Positions 27,513-36,213 of a stretch of DNA of 64,000 nt are shown piece after piece. Origin of the DNA: Mesorhizobium alhagi CCNWXJ12-2 (GTDB lineage Bacteria; Pseudomonadota; Alphaproteobacteria; Rhizobiales; Rhizobiaceae); contig NZ_AHAM01000027.1 of NCBI RefSeq assembly GCF_000236565.1, positions 95,163 through 159,162 on the forward strand, read 5' to 3'. Made by a program: the position numbers and the translations under genes. The notes beneath the pieces were generated by a model, which was not told the DNA's origin, did no database searches, and was given only the letters and a program-made list of their open reading frames with translations. Within the stretch, counting starts at the first letter, position 1. Each line of letters starts with the position of its first letter.

Positions 27513-28655
27513 ATGCGTGCGTCGATCCCGGTTTCCGCCTTCGTAGCGGCGATCGTCGGGTTCGGCGGCACCCTGGCGCTGATCATCGCCGCGGCAGACG
27601 CGGTCGGCGCGAGCCGCGAGCAGACGGCGAGTTGGGTCACGGCCATCTGCCTGGCGATAGCCTTCGAGACGGCATGGCTCTCTTGGCGCACCAGAATGCC
27701 GGTGATCACCGCATGGTCGACGCCGGGCGCGGCGCTCGTCGCCGCGAGCAGCGGCTTTTCGATGAATGACGCGGTCGGCGCCTTCATCGTCACCGCCGTG
27801 CTGTTGATCGCCACCGGCCTGTTCAAGCCGCTGACGAGGCTCATCGCCAAAATCCCGGCCTCGGTCGCCTCGGGCATGCTCGCCGGCATCGTCGTCAGCT
27901 TCGCCATCGGCGCGGTGAAGACCATCCCCGCGGACCCGGTGCTGATCCTGCCGCTGATCGCGGCCTTCTTCGCCATCAGGCTCTACAATCCGGCGCTGTC
28001 GGTGCTGGCCGTACTGATCGGCGGCGGTTTCGCCGCCTTCCTGACCGGCCGCGTCGGCGGCATGCCGCCGCCGGAGCTTTCTTCGCTTACGCTGATCGCG
28101 CCGGAATTCTCGGCGACAGCGATCATCGGCCTGGCCCTGCCGCTCTACCTCGTCACCATGGCCTCGCAGAATTTGTCGGGCCTCGCCGTACTGCGCGCCG
28201 CCGGCTACCATCCCGAGCCGGGACCGCTGATTTCGGTGACCGGGCTGTTCTCGCTTCTTTCCGCCCCGTTCGGCGCGCTCACCACCAATCTGGCTGCGAT
28301 CTCGGCGGCGATCTGCACCGGCCCGGACGTGCATCCGGACCCGGCGGAACGCTGGAAAACCGGGCCGTTCTACGCGCTGGCCTATCTCGTCTTCGCGGTG
28401 TTCGGCGCGTCGCTGGTGGCGATCTTCGCGGTGCTGCCGGAGAGCCTGATCGTGCTGGTCGCCGGCCTGGCGCTGATGGGGCCGCTCGCCAATGCGCTGT
28501 CGATCGCGCTAATGGACGAAAGCGAGCGCATGGCCGCAACCACGGCATTTGCCGTCACCGCCTCCGGTCTTCAACTGTTCGGCATCGGTTCGGCCTTCTG
28601 GGGACTGGTGGGCGGATTGATCGTTCTTGCCCTGGAACGAACGAAAAAGACGTAA
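27513..28655 (+). CDS. benE: BenE family benzoate/H+ symporter-like transporter
   Basis: A 380-residue inner-membrane protein with about 11-12 hydrophobic helices. Family segments include RMPVITAWSTPGAALVA, a region with KIPASVASGMLAGIV, LPLYLVTMASQNLSGLAVLR, and SAPFGALTTNLAAISAAIC. Members import aromatic acids with protons, though no benzoate-catabolic genes are nearby, so the substrate is uncertain. ATG at 27513, three bases after the hydrolase stop. Confidence 0.87.
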   Translation: MRASIPVSAFVAAIVGFGGTLALIIAAADAVGASREQTASWVTAICLAIAFETAWLSWRTRMPVITAWSTPGAALVAASSGFSMNDAVGAFIVTAVLLIATGLFKPLTRLIAKIPASVASGMLAGIVVSFAIGAVKTIPADPVLILPLIAAFFAIRLYNPALSVLAVLIGGGFAAFLTGRVGGMPPPELSSLTLIAPEFSATAIIGLALPLYLVTMASQNLSGLAVLRAAGYHPEPGPLISVTGLFSLLSAPFGALTTNLAAISAAICTGPDVHPDPAERWKTGPFYALAYLVFAVFGASLVAIFAVLPESLIVLVAGLALMGPLANALSIALMDESERMAATTAFAVTASGLQLFGIGSAFWGLVGGLIVLALERTKKT

Positions 28656-28771
28656 TCATTTCCGTTGCTTGTCCGGTTTTAGATCCTGTTGTCTTGAACA
28701 ATTTGTTCACAATGGCCATCTCGAATCGAAGCAGCCGGGGTTGGCTGCCTCCAACCGAAGGAACGGGAGAA

Positions 28772-29239
28772 ATGAACACGACCGCATTGATCCGCCCGGC
28801 CTGGACGCCGGCGACCATCGCGCTGATGGTTATCGGCTTCATGGTGTTCTGGCCGCTGGGGCTCGCCATGCTCGCCTACATCATCTGGGGCGACCGGCTT
28901 GAAGGCTTCAAGCGTGACGCGAACCACGCGACGGACGGTATCTTCGCCGGCTGCCGCCGCGCTTCCGACAAGGCGCATCGCTGGGGCCACGGTTCGGCCC
29001 GCACCGGCAATGTCGCCTTCGACGACTGGCGCACCAAGGAACTCGAACGCCTCGACGAAGAGCGCCGCAAGCTCGAGGAGATGCGCGACGAATTCGACGA
29101 GTACGCCCGCGAACTGCGCCGCGCCAAGGACCAGGAAGAGTTCGACCGCTTCATGGCCAATCGCAACAAGTCGACCGCGCCGACCCCCACCAAGGGCCGC
29201 GGCAAGGGTTCGTCCACCGGCCTGCTCGACGAGACATAA
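28772..29239 (+). CDS. DUF2852 family membrane protein
   Basis: A 155-residue protein with one or two N-terminal membrane spans (about 12-38, TPATIALMVIGFMVFWPLGLAML) ending in YIIWGD. A long charged coiled coil follows (about 85-130, ELERLDEERRKLEEMRDEFDEYARELRRAK) and a basic low-complexity tail. This layout is that of DUF2852, common in Rhizobiales. ATG at 28772 has GGGAGA upstream; an earlier in-frame ATG at 28694 lacks a site. Function unknown. Followed by a terminator. Confidence 0.85.
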   Translation: MNTTALIRPAWTPATIALMVIGFMVFWPLGLAMLAYIIWGDRLEGFKRDANHATDGIFAGCRRASDKAHRWGHGSARTGNVAFDDWRTKELERLDEERRKLEEMRDEFDEYARELRRAKDQEEFDRFMANRNKSTAPTPTKGRGKGSSTGLLDET

Positions 29240-29260
29240 GCGCCTCGGCGCGACTGATGG

Positions 29261-29292
29261 AACGGCGTCGCTGAAAAAGCGGCGCCGTTTTC
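29261..29292 (+). terminator. Terminator after the DUF2852 gene
   Basis: AACGGCGTCGCT (29261-29272) pairs with AGCGGCGCCGTT (29278-29289) except at one position, with a GAAAA loop and a TTTTCGTTT tail. Confidence 0.75.
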
Positions 29293-29358
29293 GTTTGGCT
29301 CTTTTCTCCTCAACAGCCGCAATATCGGCGCCCGCTCGAATCACGTATTCTCCCAAAA

Positions 29359-30117
29359 ATGTCACTCGGCTTCTTCCGCAATCTCGCAAAGGCCAAGCCC
29401 GCTCCGATCCGGGAGCGCGAGCACGCTGTCGCCGGCCGTACGCTGCCGCTGCGGATCGTCGAGAACGACCGTGCGCGGCGGTTGACGCTGCGGATCGACG
29501 CCGGCGGGCGCGGGCTTCGCATCACCGTGCCGCCGGGCATATCGGCCCGCGAGGTCGAGCGTTTTCTCGATCGCCACCAAGGCTGGCTGGAGCAGCGGCT
29601 GGCGAAAGTGCCGGACCGGCCGCAGGTCAGGCCGGGCATAAAGATCCCGCTGCGCGGCGTGCCGCACACAATCATCCATGAACCCGGCAGGCGCGGAACC
29701 GTATTGGCGGCGGTCGACGAAAGCGGGCCTTCGCTGACGGTGCATGGCGACCGCCTGCATTTGCCGCGCCGCATCGCCGACTTTTTGAAGCGCGAAGCAA
29801 AGCGCGAAATCGAGGCGCTGGTGGACAAGCACTGCGCCGCTGTCGGCCGGCGCGCCAAGGCCATTCGCTTCCGCGACACGACCAGCCGCTGGGGCTCCTG
29901 CACCACGGACGGCACGCTGTCCTTCTCCTGGCGCATCATGATGGCGCCGCCGCCGGTGATAAATTATCTCGTTGCGCATGAGGTGGCGCATCTCAAGGAG
30001 ATGAACCACGGCCCGAAGTTCTGGAAGCTGTGCGAAGAGCTCTGCCCCGACACCGACCGCTGCAAGGCCTGGCTGAAGCGGAATGGCGGTGCGCTGCAGG
30101 CGATTATGTTTGAGTGA
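29359..30117 (+). CDS. YgjP-like zinc metallopeptidase (M48/SprT-type)
   Basis: A 252-residue protein of the YgjP/DUF45 family. The metal site is HEVAHLKEMNHGPKFW (HExxH with a downstream His), preceded by the family's RFRDTTSRWGSCTTDGTLSFSWR. The N-terminal half is a beta-rich domain with RRLTLRID and the basic R-x-x-R segments. Cytosolic, no signal peptide. E. coli YgjP has been connected to protein quality control, but the substrate is unclear. Its stop overlaps the upstream-most possible start (30114) of the next ORF. Confidence 0.87.
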   Translation: MSLGFFRNLAKAKPAPIREREHAVAGRTLPLRIVENDRARRLTLRIDAGGRGLRITVPPGISAREVERFLDRHQGWLEQRLAKVPDRPQVRPGIKIPLRGVPHTIIHEPGRRGTVLAAVDESGPSLTVHGDRLHLPRRIADFLKREAKREIEALVDKHCAAVGRRAKAIRFRDTTSRWGSCTTDGTLSFSWRIMMAPPPVINYLVAHEVAHLKEMNHGPKFWKLCEELCPDTDRCKAWLKRNGGALQAIMFE

Positions 30118-30131
30118 GGGCAGCAGGTTCG

Positions 30132-30476
30132 ATGTCGAGCAACCGCGCCGAGACGCTGAAGAGGATAACGCCCGAGCTTGTCGTGCAGCTTACGCTGTAT
30201 CCAACCGATCAGGGTGGACGGCGTGAGCCTATTCCGCCCGGATGGAGTTGCCCCTGCTTTCCTACGCGAGAGACTGATGTCGCGGGCTGGGACGGATGTC
30301 CGATGCTCGGTGACGATTGGATGCAGCCTGGAGAGACCCGAATTGTCGGCTACGCGTTCCTAAGCGGACGCGAGGCGGCAGAAGCGTTGTCCCTGAATGA
30401 ACATTTCTACATTTGGGAACGCCGGATCATCGGCGAAGCCAAGATTCTTTCACCGGAAGCCCTAACGGGCCGTTGA
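30132..30476 (+). CDS. Small protein resembling EF-Tu domain III
   Basis: A 114-residue soluble protein that aligns by eye with the third (beta-barrel) domain of elongation factor Tu. LTLYPTDQGGRREPI (20-34) parallels the E-V-Y-x-L-x-x-x-E-G-G-R-x-T-P-F strand, ETDVAG (47-52) the T-T-D-V-T-G strand, MQPGE (64-68) the M-V-M-P-G-D turn, and FYIWERRIIGEAKI (92-105) the F-x-I-R-E-G-G-R-T-V-G-A-G-V terminus. No GTPase domain is present. ATG at 30132 is preferred; a GTG at 30114 would overlap the metallopeptidase stop. Role unknown: possibly tRNA-acceptor or protein binding. Confidence 0.65.
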   Translation: MSSNRAETLKRITPELVVQLTLYPTDQGGRREPIPPGWSCPCFPTRETDVAGWDGCPMLGDDWMQPGETRIVGYAFLSGREAAEALSLNEHFYIWERRIIGEAKILSPEALTGR

Positions 30477-30524
30477 TTCGCTCTTTTTCTCGACTCTCCC
30501 GCCATCACGGGTTAAGTCCGGCAC

Positions 30525-31184
30525 ATGCCATTCGACATAAAAATCTGCGGGCTGAAGACCGACGAGGCGCTGGCGGCGGCGCTGGCCGGCGGTGCGAGCC
30601 ATGTCGGCTTTATTTTCTTTGTGAAAAGTCCGCGCAATATAAAAACCGCGGAAGCCGGGCGGCTACGCAAGGCGGCGATCGGCAAAGCCAAGGCGGTGGC
30701 CGTGACAGTCGACGCTGACGACGCAACTCTCGACGCGATCGTCGAGGCGATGTCTCCCGATATGCTGCAGCTTCACGGCAACGAAACGCCGGAGCGCGTT
30801 GCCTATGTAAAGACGCGCTACGGCTTGCCGGTGATGAAGGTGTTTTCAGTTCGCGATGCCGACGATCTTGAGCCGATCGCGCTTTATCGCGGGGTCGCCG
30901 ACCGTTTTCTCCTCGACGCCAAGCCGCCGGCGGGCTCCGAGCTTCCGGGCGGCAATGGCGTGCCGTTCGACTGGCGGCTGCTTGCCGGTCTCGACGCCGG
31001 CGTCGACTACATGCTTTCCGGCGGCCTCAACGCCGCCAATATCGGCGAGGCCTTGCTGCTGGCCAACCCGCCTGGCATCGACGTCTCCTCGGGCGTTGAA
31101 AGCGCGCCGGGCGTCAAGGATACGGCGCTGATCGAGAGCTTTTTCCGGGCGGTGCGGGCGGCGCAGGCGCGAAGTGCAGCCTGA
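30525..31184 (+). CDS. trpF: Phosphoribosylanthranilate isomerase
   Basis: Tryptophan biosynthesis, Amadori rearrangement of PRA to CdRP. A 219-residue TIM barrel with general base Cys in FDIKICGLKT (C8) and general acid Asp in RFLLDAKPPAG. Phosphate loops are in MLSGGLNAANIGEAL and GIDVSSGVES. First gene of the trpFBA set; a REP-like inverted repeat separates it from trpB. Confidence 0.96.
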   Translation: MPFDIKICGLKTDEALAAALAGGASHVGFIFFVKSPRNIKTAEAGRLRKAAIGKAKAVAVTVDADDATLDAIVEAMSPDMLQLHGNETPERVAYVKTRYGLPVMKVFSVRDADDLEPIALYRGVADRFLLDAKPPAGSELPGGNGVPFDWRLLAGLDAGVDYMLSGGLNAANIGEALLLANPPGIDVSSGVESAPGVKDTALIESFFRAVRAAQARSAA

Positions 31185-31206
31185 CGAGTTGCCGGCAACG
31201 GCCCAA

Positions 31207-31283
31207 GGGGACAGTTTACTTTTTGCCCCTTACGCGACATAGCGAGCGCTCGGGCTTTCCGGGCAACAAAGTAAACTGTCCCC
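31207..31283. repeat. REP-like inverted repeat between trpF and trpB
   Basis: GGGGACAGTTTACTTT (31207-31222) is perfectly repeated in inverse at 31268-31283 (AAAGTAAACTGTCCCC), with TTGCCC/GGGCAA continuing the pairing inward and a CGAGCGCTCG palindrome in the centre. The layout matches repetitive extragenic palindromes related to RAYT/IS200-type elements. No such transposase is in the window. Confidence 0.75.
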
Positions 31284-31314
31284 GGCGCCTACTCGCGACG
31301 ATTCAGGATTTCCG

Positions 31315-32565
31315 ATGAACAAGCCGGCAGAACCCAATTCCTTCCGCACCGGACCCGACGAACAGGGCATGTTCGGCATTTTCGGCGGGCGCTTCGTCGC
31401 CGAGACGCTGATGCCGCTCATCCTCGAACTCGAGCGGCACTGGAACGAGGCCAGGGACGATCCCGAATTCAGGGCGGAGCTGAACGCGCTGTCGACCTTC
31501 TATGCAGGCCGGCCCTCAAAGCTCTATTTCGCCGAAGGACTGACCAGGCACCTTCGCGAGGTTTCCTCGGCCAAGGGCCTTGGCGGCGGCGCAAAAATCT
31601 ATTTCAAGCGGGAGGATCTGAACCACACCGGCTCGCACAAGATCAACAACTGCCTCGGCCAGATTCTGTTGGCCAAGCGCATGGGGAAGAAAAGAATTAT
31701 CGCCGAGACGGGCGCTGGCCAGCACGGCGTCGCCTCGGCGACGGTCGCGGCGCGCTTCGGCTATCCCTGCGTCGTCTATATGGGCGCGACCGATGTCGAG
31801 CGGCAGAAGCCGAACGTTTTCCGCATGAAGCTGCTGGGCGCGGAGGTGCGGCCGGTGAGCGCCGGCCACGGCACGCTGAAGGACGCCATGAACGAGGCGC
31901 TGCGCGACTGGGTGACCAATGTCGAGGACACCTATTATCTGATCGGAACGGCAGCCGGCCCGCATCCCTATCCGGAGTTGGTGCGTGACTTCCAGTCGGT
32001 GATCGGCATCGAGGCGCGCGCCCAGATCCTGGAACAGGAAGGCCGGCTGCCCGACGCGATCATCGCCGCGGTCGGCGGCGGCTCCAACGCCATCGGCCTC
32101 TTCCACCCGTTCCTCGATGATCGCGGCGTAAAGATCATCGGCATCGAGGCGGGCGGACGCGGGCTCGACGGGATCGAGCATTGCGCCTCCATGAACGCCG
32201 GCAAGCCGGGCGTGCTGCACGGCAACCGCACCTATCTCTTGCAGAATGCAGACGGGCAGATCCTCGACGGCCACTCGATCTCGGCCGGGCTCGACTATCC
32301 CGGCGTCGGGCCGGAGCATTCCTGGCTGCGCGATTCGGGCCGCGTGGACTATGTGCCGATCCTCGACAACGAGGCGCTGGAGGCGTTCCAGCTCACCACC
32401 CGCGTCGAAGGCATCATCCCGGCGCTGGAATCGGCGCATGCCATCGCCCATGCGATGAAGCTCGCGCCGACCATGGGCAAGGACCAGATCGTGATCGTCA
32501 ACCTCTCCGGCCGCGGCGACAAGGACGTCCACACCGTCGCCGGCATGCTCGGCATGGAGATCTGA
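31315..32565 (+). CDS. trpB: Tryptophan synthase beta chain
   Basis: PLP enzyme condensing indole with serine, in an alpha2beta2 complex with TrpA. A 416-residue type I TrpB with the PLP lysine in [11 protein letters not shown], phosphate loop [11 protein letters not shown], and catalytic Glu region in [17 protein letters not shown] at 31315. The N-terminal segment before [10 protein letters not shown] is slightly extended. Two bases separate its stop from the trpA ATG. Confidence 0.98.
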   Translation: MNKPAEPNSFRTGPDEQGMFGIFGGRFVAETLMPLILELERHWNEARDDPEFRAELNALSTFYAGRPSKLYFAEGLTRHLREVSSAKGLGGGAKIYFKREDLNHTGSHKINNCLGQILLAKRMGKKRIIAETGAGQHGVASATVAARFGYPCVVYMGATDVERQKPNVFRMKLLGAEVRPVSAGHGTLKDAMNEALRDWVTNVEDTYYLIGTAAGPHPYPELVRDFQSVIGIEARAQILEQEGRLPDAIIAAVGGGSNAIGLFHPFLDDRGVKIIGIEAGGRGLDGIEHCASMNAGKPGVLHGNRTYLLQNADGQILDGHSISAGLDYPGVGPEHSWLRDSGRVDYVPILDNEALEAFQLTTRVEGIIPALESAHAIAHAMKLAPTMGKDQIVIVNLSGRGDKDVHTVAGMLGMEI

Positions 32566-32567
32566 TC

Positions 32568-33407
32568 ATGACCACCCGCATCGACCGCTGCATGGCGAAG
32601 CTGAAAGCCGAAGGGCGCCCGGCGCTCGTGACCTATTTCATGAGCGGCGACCCCGATTACGACACGGCGCTTTCGATCATGAAGGCGCTGCCCAAGGCCG
32701 GCAGCGACATCATCGAGATGGGCATGCCGTTTTCCGATCCGATGGCCGACGGCCCGGCGATCCAGGCGGCCGGCCTGCGCGCGCTGAAAGGCGGCCAGAC
32801 GCTGGTGAAGACGCTCGAGATGGCGCGCGACTTCCGCGCCGGCGATGACGAGACGCCGATCGTTTTGATGGGCTACTACAATCCGATCTACAGCCATGGC
32901 GTCGACCGCTTCCTGGCAGATGCGAAGGCGTCCGGCATCGACGGGCTGATCGTTGTCGACCTGCCGCCGGAAATGGACGAGGAGCTCTGCATCCCCGCTG
33001 TCAAGGCCGGGATCAACTTCATCCGGCTGGCGACGCCGACGACCGACGACAAGCGCCTGCCCAAGGTGCTCCAAAACACCTCCGGCTTCGTCTACTACGT
33101 GTCGATGACCGGCATCACCGGCTCCGCGCTGGCCGACACGGCCAAGGTCGCCCCCGCCGTCACCCGCATCAAGAGCCACACCGATCTACCGGTCTGCGTC
33201 GGCTTCGGCGTCAAGACGGCGGAACAGGCCCGGGTGATCGGGGCGTCGGCCGACGGCGTCGTGGTCGGCACGGCGATCGTCAATGCGGTGGCCAATGTTC
33301 TCGGCCCGAAGGGCGAGAAGACCGCCGATCCGGCCGAAGCCGTGGCGACGCTGGTCAGCGGGCTCGCGCAGGGCGTCCACTCCGCCCGCCTTGCACCCGC
33401 CGAATAG
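32568..33407 (+). CDS. trpA: Tryptophan synthase alpha chain
   Basis: Cleaves indole-3-glycerol phosphate to indole, which passes to TrpB. A 279-residue TIM barrel with catalytic Glu in [17 protein letters not shown] (Glu, then Asp), LMGYYNPIY, and the phosphate loop [16 protein letters not shown] at 32568, immediately after trpB. Followed 35 bases later by accD, likely the same transcript. Confidence 0.98.
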   Translation: MTTRIDRCMAKLKAEGRPALVTYFMSGDPDYDTALSIMKALPKAGSDIIEMGMPFSDPMADGPAIQAAGLRALKGGQTLVKTLEMARDFRAGDDETPIVLMGYYNPIYSHGVDRFLADAKASGIDGLIVVDLPPEMDEELCIPAVKAGINFIRLATPTTDDKRLPKVLQNTSGFVYYVSMTGITGSALADTAKVAPAVTRIKSHTDLPVCVGFGVKTAEQARVIGASADGVVVGTAIVNAVANVLGPKGEKTADPAEAVATLVSGLAQGVHSARLAPAE

Positions 33408-33442
33408 TTTCCCATTTTATCCAGACCACGGGAAAAGCGATC

Positions 33443-34366
33443 ATGAACTGGATCACCAATTACGTCCGCCCACGCATCAACTCCATGCTGGGCCGACGCG
33501 AAATGCCGGAAAATCTCTGGATCAAGGATCCGGAGAGCGGCGAGATGGTCTTCCACAAGGATCTGGAAACGAACCAGTTCGTCATCCCGTCCTCCGGCCA
33601 CCACATGAAGATCTCGGCCCGGGAGCGGCTGAAATTCTTCTTCGATGACGGAAGGTTCGAAGTCATCGAAAACCCCAGGGTCGTGACCGATCCGCTGAAG
33701 TTCCGCGACGAGAAGCGCTATGTCGACCGGCTCAAGGATGCCCGCGCCAAGACCGGCATGGAGGATGCGATCCTCAATGCGCTGGGCACGATCGAAGGCC
33801 TGCCGGTCGTGGCGACGGTTCAGGATTTCGCCTTCATGGGCGGCTCGCTCGGCATGGCCGCAGGCGACGCCATCATCCGCGCCTTCGAGGTTGCGGTGGA
33901 AAGGCGGCGGCCGATGATCCTGTTCGCCGCTTCGGGCGGCGCGCGCATGCAGGAGGGCATCCTGTCGCTTATGCAATTGCCGCGGACTACAGTTGCCGTC
34001 GACCGGCTGAAGGAAGCCGGGCTGCCCTATATCGTCGTCTTGACCAATCCGACGACGGGCGGCGTCACCGCCTCCTACGCGATGCTGGGCGACGTCCATA
34101 TCGCCGAGCCGGGGGCGCTGATCGGCTTTGCCGGCCCGCGCGTCATCGAGCAGACGATCCGCGAAAAACTGCCCGACGGCTTCCAGCGCGCCGAATATCT
34201 GATGGATCACGGCATGGTCGATATGGTGGTATCGCGACTCGAGCTCAAATCGACGATCGCGCGATTGTTGAAGATACTGATGAAGACGCCGGAAGAGGCG
34301 AAAGACCAGGAGCCGGAGATACTGCCGCCCGCCACGGTCCCGTCCGAGGTCCGGCCGCAGGCCTGA
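33443..34366 (+). CDS. accD: Acetyl-CoA carboxylase carboxyltransferase beta subunit
   Basis: Part of the carboxyltransferase that makes malonyl-CoA for fatty acid synthesis, partner of AccA. A 307-residue crotonase-fold protein with [30 protein letters not shown] and [16 protein letters not shown]. In E. coli the N-terminus is a four-Cys zinc ribbon; here that region ([14 protein letters not shown]...[11 protein letters not shown]) has kept its layout but contains no cysteine. The trpFBA-accD-folC order is common in rhizobia. Confidence 0.96.
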   Translation: MNWITNYVRPRINSMLGRREMPENLWIKDPESGEMVFHKDLETNQFVIPSSGHHMKISARERLKFFFDDGRFEVIENPRVVTDPLKFRDEKRYVDRLKDARAKTGMEDAILNALGTIEGLPVVATVQDFAFMGGSLGMAAGDAIIRAFEVAVERRRPMILFAASGGARMQEGILSLMQLPRTTVAVDRLKEAGLPYIVVLTNPTTGGVTASYAMLGDVHIAEPGALIGFAGPRVIEQTIREKLPDGFQRAEYLMDHGMVDMVVSRLELKSTIARLLKILMKTPEEAKDQEPEILPPATVPSEVRPQA

Positions 34367-34428
34367 AGCGACATTTAACGCCGCGGTCTGACATTGTGCG
34401 CAAGCCCGCGCTTGCCTAGGACTTCCTC

Positions 34429-35760
34429 ATGACAACGCTCCTGGCCGACCGCGAAATCGACCGCCTGCTGGCGCTTCACCCGAAGGGTTTCGACCTTTCG
34501 CTGGAGCGGATCACGCGGCTCCTCGACCGGCTCGGCAATCCGCAGGACAGGCTGCCACCGGTCATCCACATCGCCGGCACCAACGGCAAGGGCTCGGCCG
34601 CCGCCTTTGCGCGGGCGCTGCTCGAAGCCGAGGGCCTGCGCGTCCATGTCCACACCTCGCCGCATCTGGTGAACTGGCACGAGCGCTACCGGATGGGGGC
34701 GAAGGGTGGCGGCAGGCTGGTCGACGACGCGGTTCTGGCCGAGGCGATCTCGCGCGCCGCCGAGGTCAATCGCGGCGAGCCTATCACCGTGTTCGAGATC
34801 CTGACCGCCGTCACCTTCATGCTGTTTTCCGAACATCCGGCAGATGCGGCCATCATCGAGGTCGGGCTCGGCGGCCGCTTCGACGCGACCAATGTGATTT
34901 CACGAGCGGCCGCGAGCCTGATCATGCCGATCTCGCTCGATCACCAGTCGTTCCTCGGCGACCGCGTCGAACTGATCGCCGCCGAAAAGGCCGGCATCAT
35001 CAAGCCCGGCTGCCCGGTCGTCATCGGCGCGCAGGAAAGCGGGACCGCGCAGGATGTCCTCGTCGAGGTGGCGGACCGGCTCGGCTGTCCGGTCTCGATC
35101 TACGGCCAGGACTACCTCGCCTATGAGGAGAACGGCCGCATGATCTACCAGGACCAGTTCGGCCTGATGGATCTGACGCCGCCGCGCCTGCCAGGCCGGC
35201 ACCAGTTCGCCAATGCCGCCGCCGCGATCGCGACGGTCAAGGCTGCCGGCTTCGAGATCGGCCACCGCGCCGTCGACCGCGCAATGGCAAACGTCGCCTG
35301 GCCGGGCCGCATGCAGCGCCTGCCGCAGGGCCGGCTGTCGGACCTAGCGCCCGAGGGCGCGGAAGTCTGGATCGACGGCGGCCATAATCCGGGCGCCGGC
35401 CTCGTCATCGCCGAGGCGCTGGTCGAGCAGGAGGAAAAGATCAGCCGGCCGCTGTTTTTGATCTGCGGCATGATCAACACCAAGGACCAGACCGGCTATT
35501 TCCGCGCCTTCGAAGGCATGGCGCGCCATGTCTACACGGTTCCGGTCAGCATGAGCGAGGCCGGCGTGCCCAATGCGGAACTCGCCGTGCGCGCCATCGA
35601 GGCCGGCCTTTCGGCCGAACCGGTCAGCTCGGTCGCCAATGCGCTGATGCTCTTGCGCGACACATGGGACGAGAGCGAGGCGCCGCCGCGCATCCTTATA
35701 GGCGGGTCGCTCTATCTGGTCGGCGCGGTGCTCGCCGAGAACGGCACACCGCCCACTTGA
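34429..35760 (+). CDS. folC: Bifunctional folylpolyglutamate/dihydrofolate synthase
   Basis: Adds glutamate to dihydropteroate and folates. A 443-residue Mur-ligase-like enzyme with P-loop HIAGTNGKGSAAAF (48-61), metal-binding IEVGLGGRFDATNV and SLDHQSFLGD, the carbamylated-lysine region AAEKAGIIKPG, and the C-terminal DGGHNPGAG. ATG at 34429. Last gene of the trpFBA-accD-folC run, ending at a bidirectional terminator shared with trxA. Confidence 0.96.
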   Translation: MTTLLADREIDRLLALHPKGFDLSLERITRLLDRLGNPQDRLPPVIHIAGTNGKGSAAAFARALLEAEGLRVHVHTSPHLVNWHERYRMGAKGGGRLVDDAVLAEAISRAAEVNRGEPITVFEILTAVTFMLFSEHPADAAIIEVGLGGRFDATNVISRAAASLIMPISLDHQSFLGDRVELIAAEKAGIIKPGCPVVIGAQESGTAQDVLVEVADRLGCPVSIYGQDYLAYEENGRMIYQDQFGLMDLTPPRLPGRHQFANAAAAIATVKAAGFEIGHRAVDRAMANVAWPGRMQRLPQGRLSDLAPEGAEVWIDGGHNPGAGLVIAEALVEQEEKISRPLFLICGMINTKDQTGYFRAFEGMARHVYTVPVSMSEAGVPNAELAVRAIEAGLSAEPVSSVANALMLLRDTWDESEAPPRILIGGSLYLVGAVLAENGTPPT

Positions 35761-35767
35761 GCAACAA

Positions 35768-35793
35768 AAAGCCCGGCGCGGGGGCCGGGCTTT
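35768..35793. terminator. Bidirectional terminator between folC and trxA
   Basis: AAAGCCCGGC (35768-35777) pairs perfectly with GCCGGGCTTT (35784-35793) around a six-base loop, with A residues before and T residues after. It can therefore end transcription from both convergent genes. Confidence 0.9.
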
Positions 35794-35816
35794 CTCGTAA
35801 ACTGTTTTGGCTGAAA

Positions 35817-36140
35817 TCAGGTGACGTTGCCGCTGATCCAGTGCGACAGCGCGGTCTTGGGCAGCGCGCCGACCTTCATGTCGGCGACTTCGCCGTCCTT
35901 GAAGATCATCAGAGTCGGGATCGAGCGAACGCCGAACTGCGCCGCGATCTCCGGATTCTCGTCGATATTAAGCTTTGTGATCTTCACCTTGCCGCCCATT
36001 TCGGTCGAGATTTCCTCGAGCGACGGACCGATCATCTTGCAGGGACCGCACCATTCGGCCCAGAAATCAACGACGACCGGACCGGAGGCGTCGAGCACGT
36101 CCGCCTTGAAGCTGTTCTTGTCGACCTTCACAGTGGCCAT
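35817..36140 (-). CDS. trxA: Thioredoxin
   Basis: Cytosolic disulfide reductase. The 107-residue protein has active site [14 protein letters not shown] (C31, C34), cis-proline in [13 protein letters not shown], and the usual length. ATG at 36140 begins [11 protein letters not shown]; the open frame upstream is not conserved. It lies 70 bases after addA on the same strand and may be the last gene of that operon. Confidence 0.97.
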   Translation of the reverse strand: MATVKVDKNSFKADVLDASGPVVVDFWAEWCGPCKMIGPSLEEISTEMGGKVKITKLNIDENPEIAAQFGVRSIPTLMIFKDGEVADMKVGALPKTALSHWISGNVT

Positions 36141-36213
36141 AGGAAATCCTTTCGAGGTTCGAGGTCGCACCACATGTGGTGCCGGAGGCGGATGGCTTCA
36201 AGCAGAGTTTGTG

